Positions 24,437-31,875 of a stretch of DNA of 64,000 nucleotides are shown here, piece by piece. The translations under genes and the position numbers were made by a program. This DNA comes from Candidatus Aenigmatarchaeota archaeon (GTDB lineage: Archaea; Aenigmatarchaeota; Aenigmatarchaeia; QMZP01; QMZT01): contig JAFGDH010000031.1 in the NCBI GenBank assembly GCA_016932215.1, positions 1 through 64,000 of the forward strand. The letters run 5' to 3'. The notes below the pieces were generated by a model. That model did no database searches, was not told where the DNA came from, and saw nothing but the letters and a program-made list of their open reading frames with translations. The stretch's first letter is position 1. Every line of letters begins with the position of its first letter.

Positions 24437-25564
24437 ATGGACTTCGGTAATAGTGCAGGATTCAGCGACTTCTCCGCTGAGCTGGAGGATTTTGCCATAA
24501 AAAAGACGAGGGATTTCGACCGTCAGTGGAGGATTGGCTCGGGTGGATCGATACTCCATTCGGAAATGAAGGACGGGGTAGCTTATTTTGGTGACTGCAA
24601 CGGATATTTTCATGCGCTCGACCTTGAAACGGGCGAGGCTCTTTGGAGGTTCAGGGCGAACGACAGGATAATGGGAACCCCTGCGATAGACGGTGAAAGG
24701 ATTTATTTCGGATCATTCGACGGCAACCTTTACTGCCTTTCTTCGGAAGGGAAGGAAATCTGGAGATTCGAGTCCGGTGGTGGCATATGCAGGCCCGTTC
24801 TCTGCTATGAAGGAATGGTCTATTTCGGCTCCAGGGACTGCTGCCTTTACTGCCTTGATGGGGAAACTGGAAAGGAGATGTGGAGGTTCCGCACCGGAGG
24901 GGACATAGGATCAGGCGCATGCGTTTCCGGCGGAAGGGTTTATTTCGGTTCTTATGACGGCAATTTTTACTGCCTCTCTGCCGAAGGGAAGGAAATCTGG
25001 AGAATAAAGACAGGGGACCATATCCAGCTTTTTGGTTCCCCTCTGATCCACGGAGAAAGGGTTTATTTCGGGTCATTCGACAATTATTTTTATGCCGCCG
25101 ACGCCATGACAGGCAACGTTTCGTGGAAATTTAAATTCGGGGTTTACGGGAGCGGCGGGAGATACATAGAATACAGAGGCGTGCTTTATTTCCCTAGCAG
25201 GGACGGGATACTTTATGCGCTTACACCCGAGGGGAAGGAAATCTGGAGGTTCCGGACGGGGATGGAGATTTTCGATTTTCCCAAAATACGAAAAGGTAAG
25301 CTTTTTTTCGGCTGCTGGGATTGCCATTATTACTGCATCGATATCAAGACCCGCGAGCTTTTGTGGAGGTTCGACACATCCTCGCTTTCTCCGGCGTATC
25401 TTCCTCCCACCAACGACATTTTCCAGCTGGAGATAAACACACATAAGCCGGATGATGATGTAGAAGAGGAAAAATACTCGGTGAACATATCGAACAACGT
25501 GATGGATTCAGGAAGCGAGTACTCCGTCAAGAGCGAATACGTTACGAAAAACGAATACGCCTGA
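24437..25564 (+). CDS. PQQ-type beta-propeller protein A, 375 aa
   Basis: Seven PQQ-like repeats with the strand motif (L/I/M)WRFxTG at intervals of about 38-45 residues (LWRFRAND, IWRFESGG, MWRFRTGG, IWRIKTGD, SWKFKFGV, IWRFRTGM, LWRFDTSS), each preceded by VYFGSxDGxxYCL-type strands. There is no signal peptide, so the propeller is cytoplasmic, unlike the exported quinoprotein dehydrogenases, and no quinone-binding residues are evident. An acidic linker leads to a tail with three SEY/NEY units at the very C-terminus. It is followed 31 bp later by a longer paralogue. Probably a scaffold or binding protein. Confidence 0.88.
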   Translation: MDFGNSAGFSDFSAELEDFAIKKTRDFDRQWRIGSGGSILHSEMKDGVAYFGDCNGYFHALDLETGEALWRFRANDRIMGTPAIDGERIYFGSFDGNLYCLSSEGKEIWRFESGGGICRPVLCYEGMVYFGSRDCCLYCLDGETGKEMWRFRTGGDIGSGACVSGGRVYFGSYDGNFYCLSAEGKEIWRIKTGDHIQLFGSPLIHGERVYFGSFDNYFYAADAMTGNVSWKFKFGVYGSGGRYIEYRGVLYFPSRDGILYALTPEGKEIWRFRTGMEIFDFPKIRKGKLFFGCWDCHYYCIDIKTRELLWRFDTSSLSPAYLPPTNDIFQLEINTHKPDDDVEEEKYSVNISNNVMDSGSEYSVKSEYVTKNEYA

Positions 25565-25595
25565 AAGAATATTAATTTTCTTCCTAAATCTGAAT

Positions 25596-26858
25596 ATGGA
25601 TTTCGTTTCCGGTTCCGGTTTCGCGGACTTCTCGACAGAGCTGGAGGATTTCGGCGTGAAAAAGGTTAAGAAATACGACAGGCAGTGGTCTGTCGGCCAG
25701 GGCGGGAGCATATGCAGCGACCCGGCGATAGCGGACGGTAAGATATTCTTCGGTTCATGCGACCACAACGTTTATGCGGTCGACGCAAAAACCGGGAATG
25801 AGGTCTGGAGGTTCAGGGCCGACGGGATAATAGAGTGCTCTTCCCCGCTCGTCATGGGCGGTATCCTTTACATAGGTTCGCATGCCGGTGATTTTCATGC
25901 GATCGATGTCCGGAACGGAAAGGGGATATGGAAATATATCACCGGAGGGGACATAGCCAGTTCCCCCTCCGGGAACGGAAAGTACGTTTACATCGGATCG
26001 AGGGACGGCTACTTTTATGCACTGGACGCGAAGACCGGAACGCTCGTCTGGAGGTTCAGGACCGGTGATTCGGTTTCATCCGCTTCCGTCGTCCATGCGA
26101 ATATGGTCTTCTTCGGTTCTTACGATTCCAACTTTTACTGTCTTGACACGGAAAACGGAAAGGAACTGTGGAGATACAAGACCGGCGGGGAATTGTTCTT
26201 GGTCCACAAACCGTTGGTCGATGGAGACAGTGTGTATTTCGGGTGCTTTGACAATTATCTTTATGCCCTGAACATAAGGAACGGCAGCCTGGTCTGGAAA
26301 TTCAAGACAGGGGAATACGGCAACTCTTCCGGGCCGGCCATACACGGTAACGTTCTATATCATGGCGCAAGGGACGGAGTCCTTTTCGCGATTGACTCGA
26401 AGACAGGCAGGGAGATATGGAGGTTCTCCGGGGGAAGGGATTCGATGAGCATCGTTCCTCTTGTCTATGAAAACAGGATATATTTCGGTTCCGGCGATAC
26501 TAATTTCTACTGCCTCGACATGAACGGGAAGGAGCTCTGGAGGTTCAAGACGGACGGCCACGCATGGTGCAACCCGGTCGAATTCAGCGGTTCCGTGATA
26601 TTCTGCTCGTGGGACTGCCATGCATACTCACTGGACTGTGTGACAGGGAAACTTAACTGGAAATTCGCGACCTCTAACATGTCCATGAGCTCCCTTCCTC
26701 CTCCTTACGACGCTTATGAAGTGGAGGTAAAGAAATTCATCACGAATGATGACAGCAAAGACGACGAGAAGTACGACGTGAATGTTTCGGAAGATATTTC
26801 GAATGAAAGCGAATACTCCGTCAAGAGCGAATACGTCTTCAAGAGCGAGTACGCCTGA
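25596..26858 (+). CDS. PQQ-type beta-propeller protein B, 420 aa
   Basis: Tandem paralogue of the preceding gene, with an equivalent N-terminus (MDF..SGFADFSTELEDF..KK...DRQW). It has eight repeats (VWRFRADG, IWKYITGG, VWRFRTGD, LWRYKTGG, VWKFKTGE, IWRFSGGR, LWRFKTDG, NWKFATSN), the number expected for a closed eight-bladed propeller. No signal peptide. The C-terminal tail repeats SEYSVK-SEYVFK-SEYA, nearly identical to propeller A although the propellers themselves have diverged. This implies selection on the tail, perhaps as a docking or modification signal. Confidence 0.88.
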   Translation: MDFVSGSGFADFSTELEDFGVKKVKKYDRQWSVGQGGSICSDPAIADGKIFFGSCDHNVYAVDAKTGNEVWRFRADGIIECSSPLVMGGILYIGSHAGDFHAIDVRNGKGIWKYITGGDIASSPSGNGKYVYIGSRDGYFYALDAKTGTLVWRFRTGDSVSSASVVHANMVFFGSYDSNFYCLDTENGKELWRYKTGGELFLVHKPLVDGDSVYFGCFDNYLYALNIRNGSLVWKFKTGEYGNSSGPAIHGNVLYHGARDGVLFAIDSKTGREIWRFSGGRDSMSIVPLVYENRIYFGSGDTNFYCLDMNGKELWRFKTDGHAWCNPVEFSGSVIFCSWDCHAYSLDCVTGKLNWKFATSNMSMSSLPPPYDAYEVEVKKFITNDDSKDDEKYDVNVSEDISNESEYSVKSEYVFKSEYA

Positions 26859-26895
26859 CCGAAGAGTATTTAACATTTTGTTTTTTATTGATAAA

Positions 26896-27501
26896 ATGGC
26901 AAGGAATACTTCATCCGTTTACGAGAAAGCGATGAGAAATTACGCCGGGTGCTTTGAAGGCAGAATCAGAAGAGCTTCGAACTATTTCACCAACATAGTT
27001 TTTGATAACCAGTTCGATAGTTCTCTTTATTCTGATCCGGCTGTTGATATTGCGAACGCCAAACGGATTTTGCTGGACGCCCTTAGCAGATACACCGAAT
27101 ACACCTCCGGGCTGATCAGGGAAAAGACGAAAATCATGAAGAAAAAGAGCGATAAAAGTATTTCCTTCAGGAATTTTTTTCTGAACATGAAAATAGGAGA
27201 CATCGAAAACGAAGAAGAGTGCGCATCTGAATTGTTCTCCCGGCTTTTTTCCAAAGCGGCGGAAACGGCATCGAGTTTCAAGGTTAAAATCGACCACCTT
27301 TATGACCAGCACCTGATTACTAAAAAATCATACATGTCCACGTCTAATTTGCTGGAAAGCTTGGAAAGTTTTATCGGAACACATTCTCCCCGTTCCGATG
27401 GTCCGGTGGATGTTCTGATTCATGAAATGGATAGTGATCAGATGGACAAAGAAATACAAAAAGTAATGCCGAAAAAATGGGGACTTGGCGATAATAAATA
27501 G
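26896..27501 (+). CDS. Helical hypothetical protein downstream of the propellers, 201 aa
   Basis: Starts MARNTSSVYEKAMRNYAG (ATG 26896). The frame is open upstream to 26782, but that region overlaps the end of propeller B and is low complexity. Predicted to be mostly alpha-helical, with amphipathic stretches (AKRILLDALSRYTEY, ASELFSRLFSKAAETASSFKVKIDHLYDQ). No known domain or membrane segment. The 37-bp gap to propeller B suggests cotranscription, so it may bind the propellers. Confidence 0.7.
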   Translation: MARNTSSVYEKAMRNYAGCFEGRIRRASNYFTNIVFDNQFDSSLYSDPAVDIANAKRILLDALSRYTEYTSGLIREKTKIMKKKSDKSISFRNFFLNMKIGDIENEEECASELFSRLFSKAAETASSFKVKIDHLYDQHLITKKSYMSTSNLLESLESFIGTHSPRSDGPVDVLIHEMDSDQMDKEIQKVMPKKWGLGDNK

Positions 27502-27522
27502 TAAAAGAAACAATTAATTCTT

Positions 27523-28239
27523 ATGACGGTAAAGGATTTCATGCTGAAGCTCGTCAGGGTGACGAAGGAGTCGGAGGACGTCAAGACGTTCCGATTCGAG
27601 CCGGACAAACCCGTGGAATTTCATACAGGCCAGTACATCATGCTTTCAGGGGAGATAAACGGGGAGAAGGTCACCAGATGTTATTCCGTATCTTCCTCCC
27701 CCTCGCATCAGGATTACGTCGAGATCACCTTCAAGGTCTATCCGGACGGTAAGTTCTCCCCGTTTCTGTGGAATATGAAGGAAGGAGATACCATCCAGGG
27801 GAAGGGCCCCATGGGATTTTTCTGCTTCGACAAGTGCGATGTGAAGGATATGGTATTCATCGCCGGCGGGACGGGGATAGCCGCGTTCACCGGCATGGTG
27901 AGGTATGCGACGGAAAAGGGGCTGGACGTGAAGATGATGCTGATATATTCCGCCAGGAACCCGGAGGAGATCGTGTTCCGCGACGAGCTTTTCGGGATAG
28001 AGAAGAAAAATCCCAAATTCAGGTTTGTGGTGACGATAACCAGGCCGTGGACGTCCAAGACCAAATGGGAAGGGCGGACCGGAAGGATAGATGCGGAGTT
28101 CCTGAAGGAAACGATCAGTGATCCGGAGAATAAGACGTTCTATCTCTGCGGCCCCCCGAAGATGGTCGAGTCCACCAAGGAGATGCTGAAGGAGATCGGC
28201 GTGAAAGAGGACAAAGTGAAGGCGGAGAGATGGGGTTAA
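27523..28239 (+). CDS. Ferredoxin-NADP+ reductase-like flavoprotein, 238 aa
   Basis: FAD/NAD(P)-binding oxidoreductase. The FAD-domain motif is TRCYSVSSSPSHQDYVEITFKV (about 49-70), with GQYIML (about 34), KGPMGFF (about 93), nucleotide-binding IAGGTGIAAFTGMVRYA (about 108-124) and the C-terminal YLCGPPKMVESTKEML (about 206-221). No C-terminal [2Fe-2S] domain is present, so it resembles single-unit FNR or flavodoxin reductases. Likely moves electrons between NAD(P)H and a ferredoxin or other carrier. The redox partner is not in the window. Confidence 0.9.
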   Translation: MTVKDFMLKLVRVTKESEDVKTFRFEPDKPVEFHTGQYIMLSGEINGEKVTRCYSVSSSPSHQDYVEITFKVYPDGKFSPFLWNMKEGDTIQGKGPMGFFCFDKCDVKDMVFIAGGTGIAAFTGMVRYATEKGLDVKMMLIYSARNPEEIVFRDELFGIEKKNPKFRFVVTITRPWTSKTKWEGRTGRIDAEFLKETISDPENKTFYLCGPPKMVESTKEMLKEIGVKEDKVKAERWG

Positions 28240-28268
28240 AATAAAAAACTTCCTGCCAGAATAATTCT

Positions 28269-28580
28269 ATGAGCGAGGTTTATGGCGGTTATTTTTCTCC
28301 GGTACGTCCGCCTTCATGGATGTTGGCTTTTTTTGGCAGATACTTCGAGATATATAAAGTTATGCCGAAAGGTACAGACGCACAGGATGCTTTCCCTGAT
28401 ACAGAATACAACAGGAAATGGCTTGCTGCGGGGAACTCGGCAGAATTCAACGGTTTCGTTGCCGCTGGTCTTGGATCTTCTGAATCTGAAATGAAAAAGA
28501 TTCCTGGTTTAATAGGTTACCGTACGAGAAGTGGGGCTGAACTCTGGAAAAAGAGTAAACAGATTCTTGCCACAGATTGA
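28269..28580 (+). CDS. Small hypothetical protein, 103 aa
   Basis: Starts MSEVYGGYFSPVRPPSWMLAFFGRYF. There is a mildly hydrophobic N-terminal stretch (WMLAFFGRYFEIYKV), then a soluble C-terminal half with SSESEMKKIPGLIGYRTRSGAEL. No family recognised. It is 30 bp downstream of the flavoprotein and convergent with the aldehyde dehydrogenase, with stops 1-2 bp apart. Confidence 0.6.
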   Translation: MSEVYGGYFSPVRPPSWMLAFFGRYFEIYKVMPKGTDAQDAFPDTEYNRKWLAAGNSAEFNGFVAAGLGSSESEMKKIPGLIGYRTRSGAELWKKSKQILATD

Positions 28581-28581
28581 C

Positions 28582-30072
28582 TTACTTTTTCCCGATATCT
28601 ATCTGAGCCCTTTGCAGCCCGCCGGAATAGTCGACGAATATGCTCTTCAACTCGGTGAACTCCTTGATCGCTTCAGAGCCTGCTTCCCGCTTCCCGTTGC
28701 CCGTGTTCTTTATGCCGCCGAAAGGCATGTGCGCTTCCGCTCCTATGGTCGGGGCGTTCACGTAAACTATTCCCGACTCGAGCATCCTCATCGCACGGAA
28801 AGCCTTCGTGACGTCGTTCGTGTATATCGACGCTGAGAGTCCGTATTCCGTGGAATTCGCCACTTCTATCGCTTCCTCGAAGTCACTGACTGGCATGATC
28901 GAGACGACGGGTCCGAATATCTCCTCCTGCGCGATGGTCATCGTCTTCTTGACATTGGTGAAAACGGTCGGCTCTATGAAATTCCCTTTTCCGTACTTCC
29001 CTTCTTCAAGGGCATTCCCGCCAGTCAGGAGCTTCGCGCCTTCTTCCTTTCCGATCTTTATGTATGCGAGGATCTTGTCTTTTTGCTTCCCGTTTATTAT
29101 CGGTCCTGTAAGTACGCCTTTGTCCAGGCCGTTACCGACCTTTATGTTCCTGACCCTCTGCACGAACTTCTGGGTGAATTTGTCCAGTACAGCCTTTTCA
29201 ATTATTAGTCTTGAAGTGGCGGTGCATCTCTGGCCCGCTGTCCCGAATCCTCCCCATATGGCCCCGTCGACCGCCAGGTCAAGATCGGCGTCCTTCAGGA
29301 CTATTTGCGGGTTCTTCCCGCCCATCTCCAGCCCGACCCCGGCAAGCCTGGCGGCTCCCGCGGCGTATATGTCCTTTCCCGTCGATGTTGATCCGGTGAA
29401 TGAAAGCCCGTCTATCTTAGGGTTGTTCGCTATCTCCTTCCCGACAACACCGCCTGATCCCGTTACCATGTTCAGTACTCCCGGAGGAAGCCCTGCCTCT
29501 TCCAGGATCTCGACCAGCCTGGCTCCGAGCCACGGGGCGTCGGAAGATGGCTTGAAAACTATGCAGTTGCCGGCTACCAGTGCCGGCGGGATTTTCCACG
29601 CGGGAATCGCGAAGGGGAAGTTCCACGGGGTGATCATCCCGATTATACCGACGGGTTCCCTTATGGTCATGCAGAACTTGTTACTCAGTTCTGACGGCGT
29701 GGTTTCGCCGAAGAGCCGCCTGCCCTCGCCGGCGACGTAAAGGGTTATGTCTATACCTTCCTGTATCTCTCCCCTGGATTCGTCCATGTTCTTGCCGTTC
29801 TCCTGCGTGAGCATCTTTGCCAGCTCTTCCTTCCGTTCTTCCATTATCCTGGCAGCCTTGTAGAGAATCTCCCCTCTCTTGGGGGCTGGCGTATTTTTCC
29901 ATGGAGCAAACGCTTTCTCGGCCGCCGTCACAGCCTTCAGCACGTCCTTCTGCGTGCTCGCCTGAAACCTGCAGAGCATTTCCCCTGTCGCCGGGTTTAT
30001 GTTGTCGAATGTCTTCCCGGACTCTGATTTAACCCATTTACCGTCAATATAATTCGAATAAGTCTTAGCCAT
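28582..30072 (-). CDS. NAD(P)-dependent aldehyde dehydrogenase, 496 aa
   Basis: ALDH superfamily enzyme oxidising an aldehyde to the acid. ITPWNFPFAIPAWKIPPALVAGNCIVFKPS (about 142-171) is the cofactor groove. GLSFTGSTSTGK (about 223) follows, the general-base Glu is in GLEMGGKNP (about 248), and catalytic Cys is in GTAGQRCTATSR (about 277-288). EEIFGPVVSIMP (about 385) and MPFGGIKNTGNGKREAG (about 449) resemble semialdehyde dehydrogenases of the ALDH7/KGSADH kind. Cytoplasmic and full length. The substrate, perhaps a semialdehyde or lactaldehyde, cannot be assigned. Confidence 0.95.
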   Translation of the reverse strand: MAKTYSNYIDGKWVKSESGKTFDNINPATGEMLCRFQASTQKDVLKAVTAAEKAFAPWKNTPAPKRGEILYKAARIMEERKEELAKMLTQENGKNMDESRGEIQEGIDITLYVAGEGRRLFGETTPSELSNKFCMTIREPVGIIGMITPWNFPFAIPAWKIPPALVAGNCIVFKPSSDAPWLGARLVEILEEAGLPPGVLNMVTGSGGVVGKEIANNPKIDGLSFTGSTSTGKDIYAAGAARLAGVGLEMGGKNPQIVLKDADLDLAVDGAIWGGFGTAGQRCTATSRLIIEKAVLDKFTQKFVQRVRNIKVGNGLDKGVLTGPIINGKQKDKILAYIKIGKEEGAKLLTGGNALEEGKYGKGNFIEPTVFTNVKKTMTIAQEEIFGPVVSIMPVSDFEEAIEVANSTEYGLSASIYTNDVTKAFRAMRMLESGIVYVNAPTIGAEAHMPFGGIKNTGNGKREAGSEAIKEFTELKSIFVDYSGGLQRAQIDIGKK

Positions 30073-30145
30073 ACTACATCACCCCGAAAAATTCACTTAT
30101 TAAAATTGGTATCCGTGTTTAAAATTGTTATCTGATGCGTTGTCT

Positions 30146-31081
30146 TCATAACTGTGTCCTGTTTTTTATCTCGTTTTTTATGGATGCGATTTCGTCCACC
30201 CTCTCTCTTACGCTTTCAGGGATGTTCGTGAGGTTGTAATAATTGCATATTTTTTCCACCGATGAGATAACCGATTTTATGCTTTGGACGTTTTTCGCAT
30301 TTTTCCAGAATTGGCCGGATGCGTTGAGATGGCTCAGCATCTCGGTCATCTTGGCAAGCGACAGACTTATGCTGTTGAACACCAGCTCAAGCTGGAAGTT
30401 GTCGGCCTTTTTAAGGAAATCCTTCTTCGAGTCTTTGGCCGGGCACATTGTTATACCTATTTCGGCGAGCGTTTCGTTGAAGTTGTTAACGGTATTCCAG
30501 AAATGCTCGATCGATCCCCTGCTCCGCCTCCCCTCATGGAGTTCTTCCGCTATCTTTCCCATGTCGGACCTGGAAAGGAACAACGCCGACCTGAGTCTGT
30601 TTATCTTCTCGTCGAAAGATATGTTGTATATCTCGTTCAGTATCATCTCCTGCTTGAACGAAACAAGCTTTGATATGACTATCCCGAAAATTATCATGCT
30701 GCAAACTATCTCTACAACTGACAGCGTTTTGGACGCGCCTAAAGGGGTTATGTCCCCGAAACCCGTGGAGGTGGCCGTTATGAAACTGAAATATATGGAG
30801 TTCATCAAAGGATTCCCCTGTTCGGATTCTTCATTGACGGCAAGCCCGTTTCCCGGGGACACGGCGTCTATCGTGAAATAGACGAAACCGAAAAATATGA
30901 TAAAAGACAGCCACGTTATCGATATCTTCTTGAAGCTCATGAAATCCATGAACCGTCTTCCTAAAGGAACCGGGACCTTCCCGGATTTTGCCCTTTTCAG
31001 GACAATTTGTCCTCTCTGCCTGGCTTTTTCAAGGGAATTAATTATTTTTCCGGTTTTGCTTCTCATGCCGCAACCCCTCAC
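30146..31081 (-). CDS. Two-TM potassium channel with helical cytoplasmic domain, 311 aa
   Basis: A basic N-terminus (about 1-50), TM1 (ITWLSFIIFFGFVYFTIDA, about 54-73), a pore helix with selectivity filter TSTGFGDITP (about 104-113) and TM2 (VVEIVCSMIIFGIVISKLV, about 121-140) form a KcsA-like pore module. The filter is T-G-F-G rather than T-V-G-Y-G, as in some prokaryotic channels. Instead of an RCK (Rossmann) domain, the C-terminus (about 145-311) is a helical region of unknown class, so gating is probably not by NAD or Ca2+ through RCK. The start may be ATG 31066 (MRSKTGK) rather than 31081. Confidence 0.88.
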   Translation of the reverse strand: MRGCGMRSKTGKIINSLEKARQRGQIVLKRAKSGKVPVPLGRRFMDFMSFKKISITWLSFIIFFGFVYFTIDAVSPGNGLAVNEESEQGNPLMNSIYFSFITATSTGFGDITPLGASKTLSVVEIVCSMIIFGIVISKLVSFKQEMILNEIYNISFDEKINRLRSALFLSRSDMGKIAEELHEGRRSRGSIEHFWNTVNNFNETLAEIGITMCPAKDSKKDFLKKADNFQLELVFNSISLSLAKMTEMLSHLNASGQFWKNAKNVQSIKSVISSVEKICNYYNLTNIPESVRERVDEIASIKNEIKNRTQL

Positions 31082-31174
31082 CCTGGTCGGTTTTTAAGAT
31101 TTGTAACATTCAACGATTTTATATAATGTGCAGAACTCGTTAATATCGGTTCCTGTTGCCTGTTAGAATAATAC

Positions 31175-31209
31175 TTATTTAAAAACAAAAGTATTCATCA
31201 TATATACAC
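31175..31209 (+). promoter_or_regulatory. TATA box of the tRNA-Ala gene
   Basis: ACTTATTTAAAAAC at about 31173-31186 lies about 25 bp upstream of the first base of the mature tRNA at 31210, the usual archaeal spacing. Confidence 0.5.
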
Positions 31210-31382
31210 GGGCCGGTAGATCAGTGGTAATTTGAAACATGCACCATGCACCGCACGTTTCTTTCGCTGAAGATCGCCACCTTGGCATGGTGGAGGCCTC
31301 GGGTTCAAATCGCACAAGTCAAATCTGAAATGTTGTTTTGACGGGCTTGTCCCGTCTGTGCGTGAGTCTCCCGACCGGTCCA
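31210..31382 (+). tRNA. tRNA-Ala(GGC) interrupted by two introns
   Basis: The exons read GGGCCGG (acceptor, 31210-31216), TA, GATC-AGTGGTA (D arm, 31219-31229), then GATC (31272-31275), G, CCACC-TTGGCAT-GGTGG (anticodon arm, 31277-31293, anticodon GGC at 31284-31286), AGGCC, TCGGG-TTCAAAT (T arm, 31299-31310), CCCGA (31370-31374) and CCGGTCC (31375-31381), A. All four stems pair, with one G-T in the acceptor. The inserts are about 42 nt in the D loop (about 31230-31271) and about 59 nt after the T loop (about 31311-31369); junctions may shift by a base or so. The second insert folds into GTCAAA/TTTGAC and GACGGG/CCCGTC hairpins. There is no insert at the canonical position 37/38. No CCA is encoded. 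Confidence 0.88.
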
Positions 31383-31394
31383 TAGATTACGAAC

Positions 31395-31424
31395 GACATC
31401 TTGAAACAATATGTATAAGATGTC
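31395..31424 (+). repeat. Dispersed hairpin repeat, copy 6a
   Basis: Perfect 8-base arms GACATCTT / AAGATGTC around a 14-base loop, preceded by ACGAAC and followed by ATGTTC, 13 bp after the tRNA-Ala gene. Part of a pair with copy 6b. Confidence 0.8.
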
Positions 31425-31441
31425 ATGTTCTGACGACTAAA

Positions 31442-31462
31442 GACGCAGATCGGATCTGCGTC
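31442..31462 (+). repeat. Dispersed hairpin repeat, copy 6b (compact), terminator-like
   Basis: 10-base arms GACGCAGATC / GATCTGCGTC around a single base, followed by ATTTAATTTTTTTT. The stem plus T-run would act as an intrinsic-type terminator for the tRNA transcript. The GACG...CGTC ends match the compact copies at 26 and 9647. Confidence 0.6.
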
Positions 31463-31518
31463 ATTTAATTTTTTTTGGAATAAACGCCGGATAAAAAATT
31501 CATTCTCTGTTATTCTTT

Positions 31519-31875
31519 ATGAAAAAAGCTTATGTCTGCATTGGCACGACCAGAATGGAAGGAAAAACGTATTCCAATTTCTGGATAATTTACACCCGGC
31601 AGGACATGATCTTCACCTCGCTTACGGAGGGCGATGTTCCGCAACTAACGGACCAGGACAAACAGGCATATTTAGGTATTATCAACACAGTCAAAAAATT
31701 CCCTTTCGAGTTCAAGATAGATTTTCTCGTGGACGGTTTCGTTTATGAAAGACCTCCCTTCGTTAAGGATGTGGTTACTGGTGAAGGTTCGACGAAATAC
31801 AGGGACCCGGACATAGACGAGACGATCGAGATAAAAAAATTGCTGTGCGGCGATGATTTCGTCCTACCCGAATAG
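31519..31875 (+). CDS. Hypothetical protein, 118 aa
   Basis: Starts MKKAYVCIGTTRMEGKTYSNFWIIYTRQDMIFTSL. Soluble, mixed alpha/beta, with an acidic C-terminus (DPDIDETIEIKKLLCGDDF). Not a recognised family. It overlaps the 3' end of the convergent transglutaminase-like gene by 12 bp. Two hairpin repeats separate it from the tRNA. Confidence 0.65.
   Translation: MKKAYVCIGTTRMEGKTYSNFWIIYTRQDMIFTSLTEGDVPQLTDQDKQAYLGIINTVKKFPFEFKIDFLVDGFVYERPPFVKDVVTGEGSTKYRDPDIDETIEIKKLLCGDDFVLPE

Noticed and set aside
24437-26858. Quinoprotein (PQQ) alcohol dehydrogenases
   Set aside because: No signal peptides and no visible PQQ- or calcium-binding residues; only the propeller repeat is shared.
28808-29740. 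310-codon plus-strand open frame
   Set aside because: Antisense shadow of the aldehyde dehydrogenase, Ser/Pro/Phe-rich, without a ribosome site.
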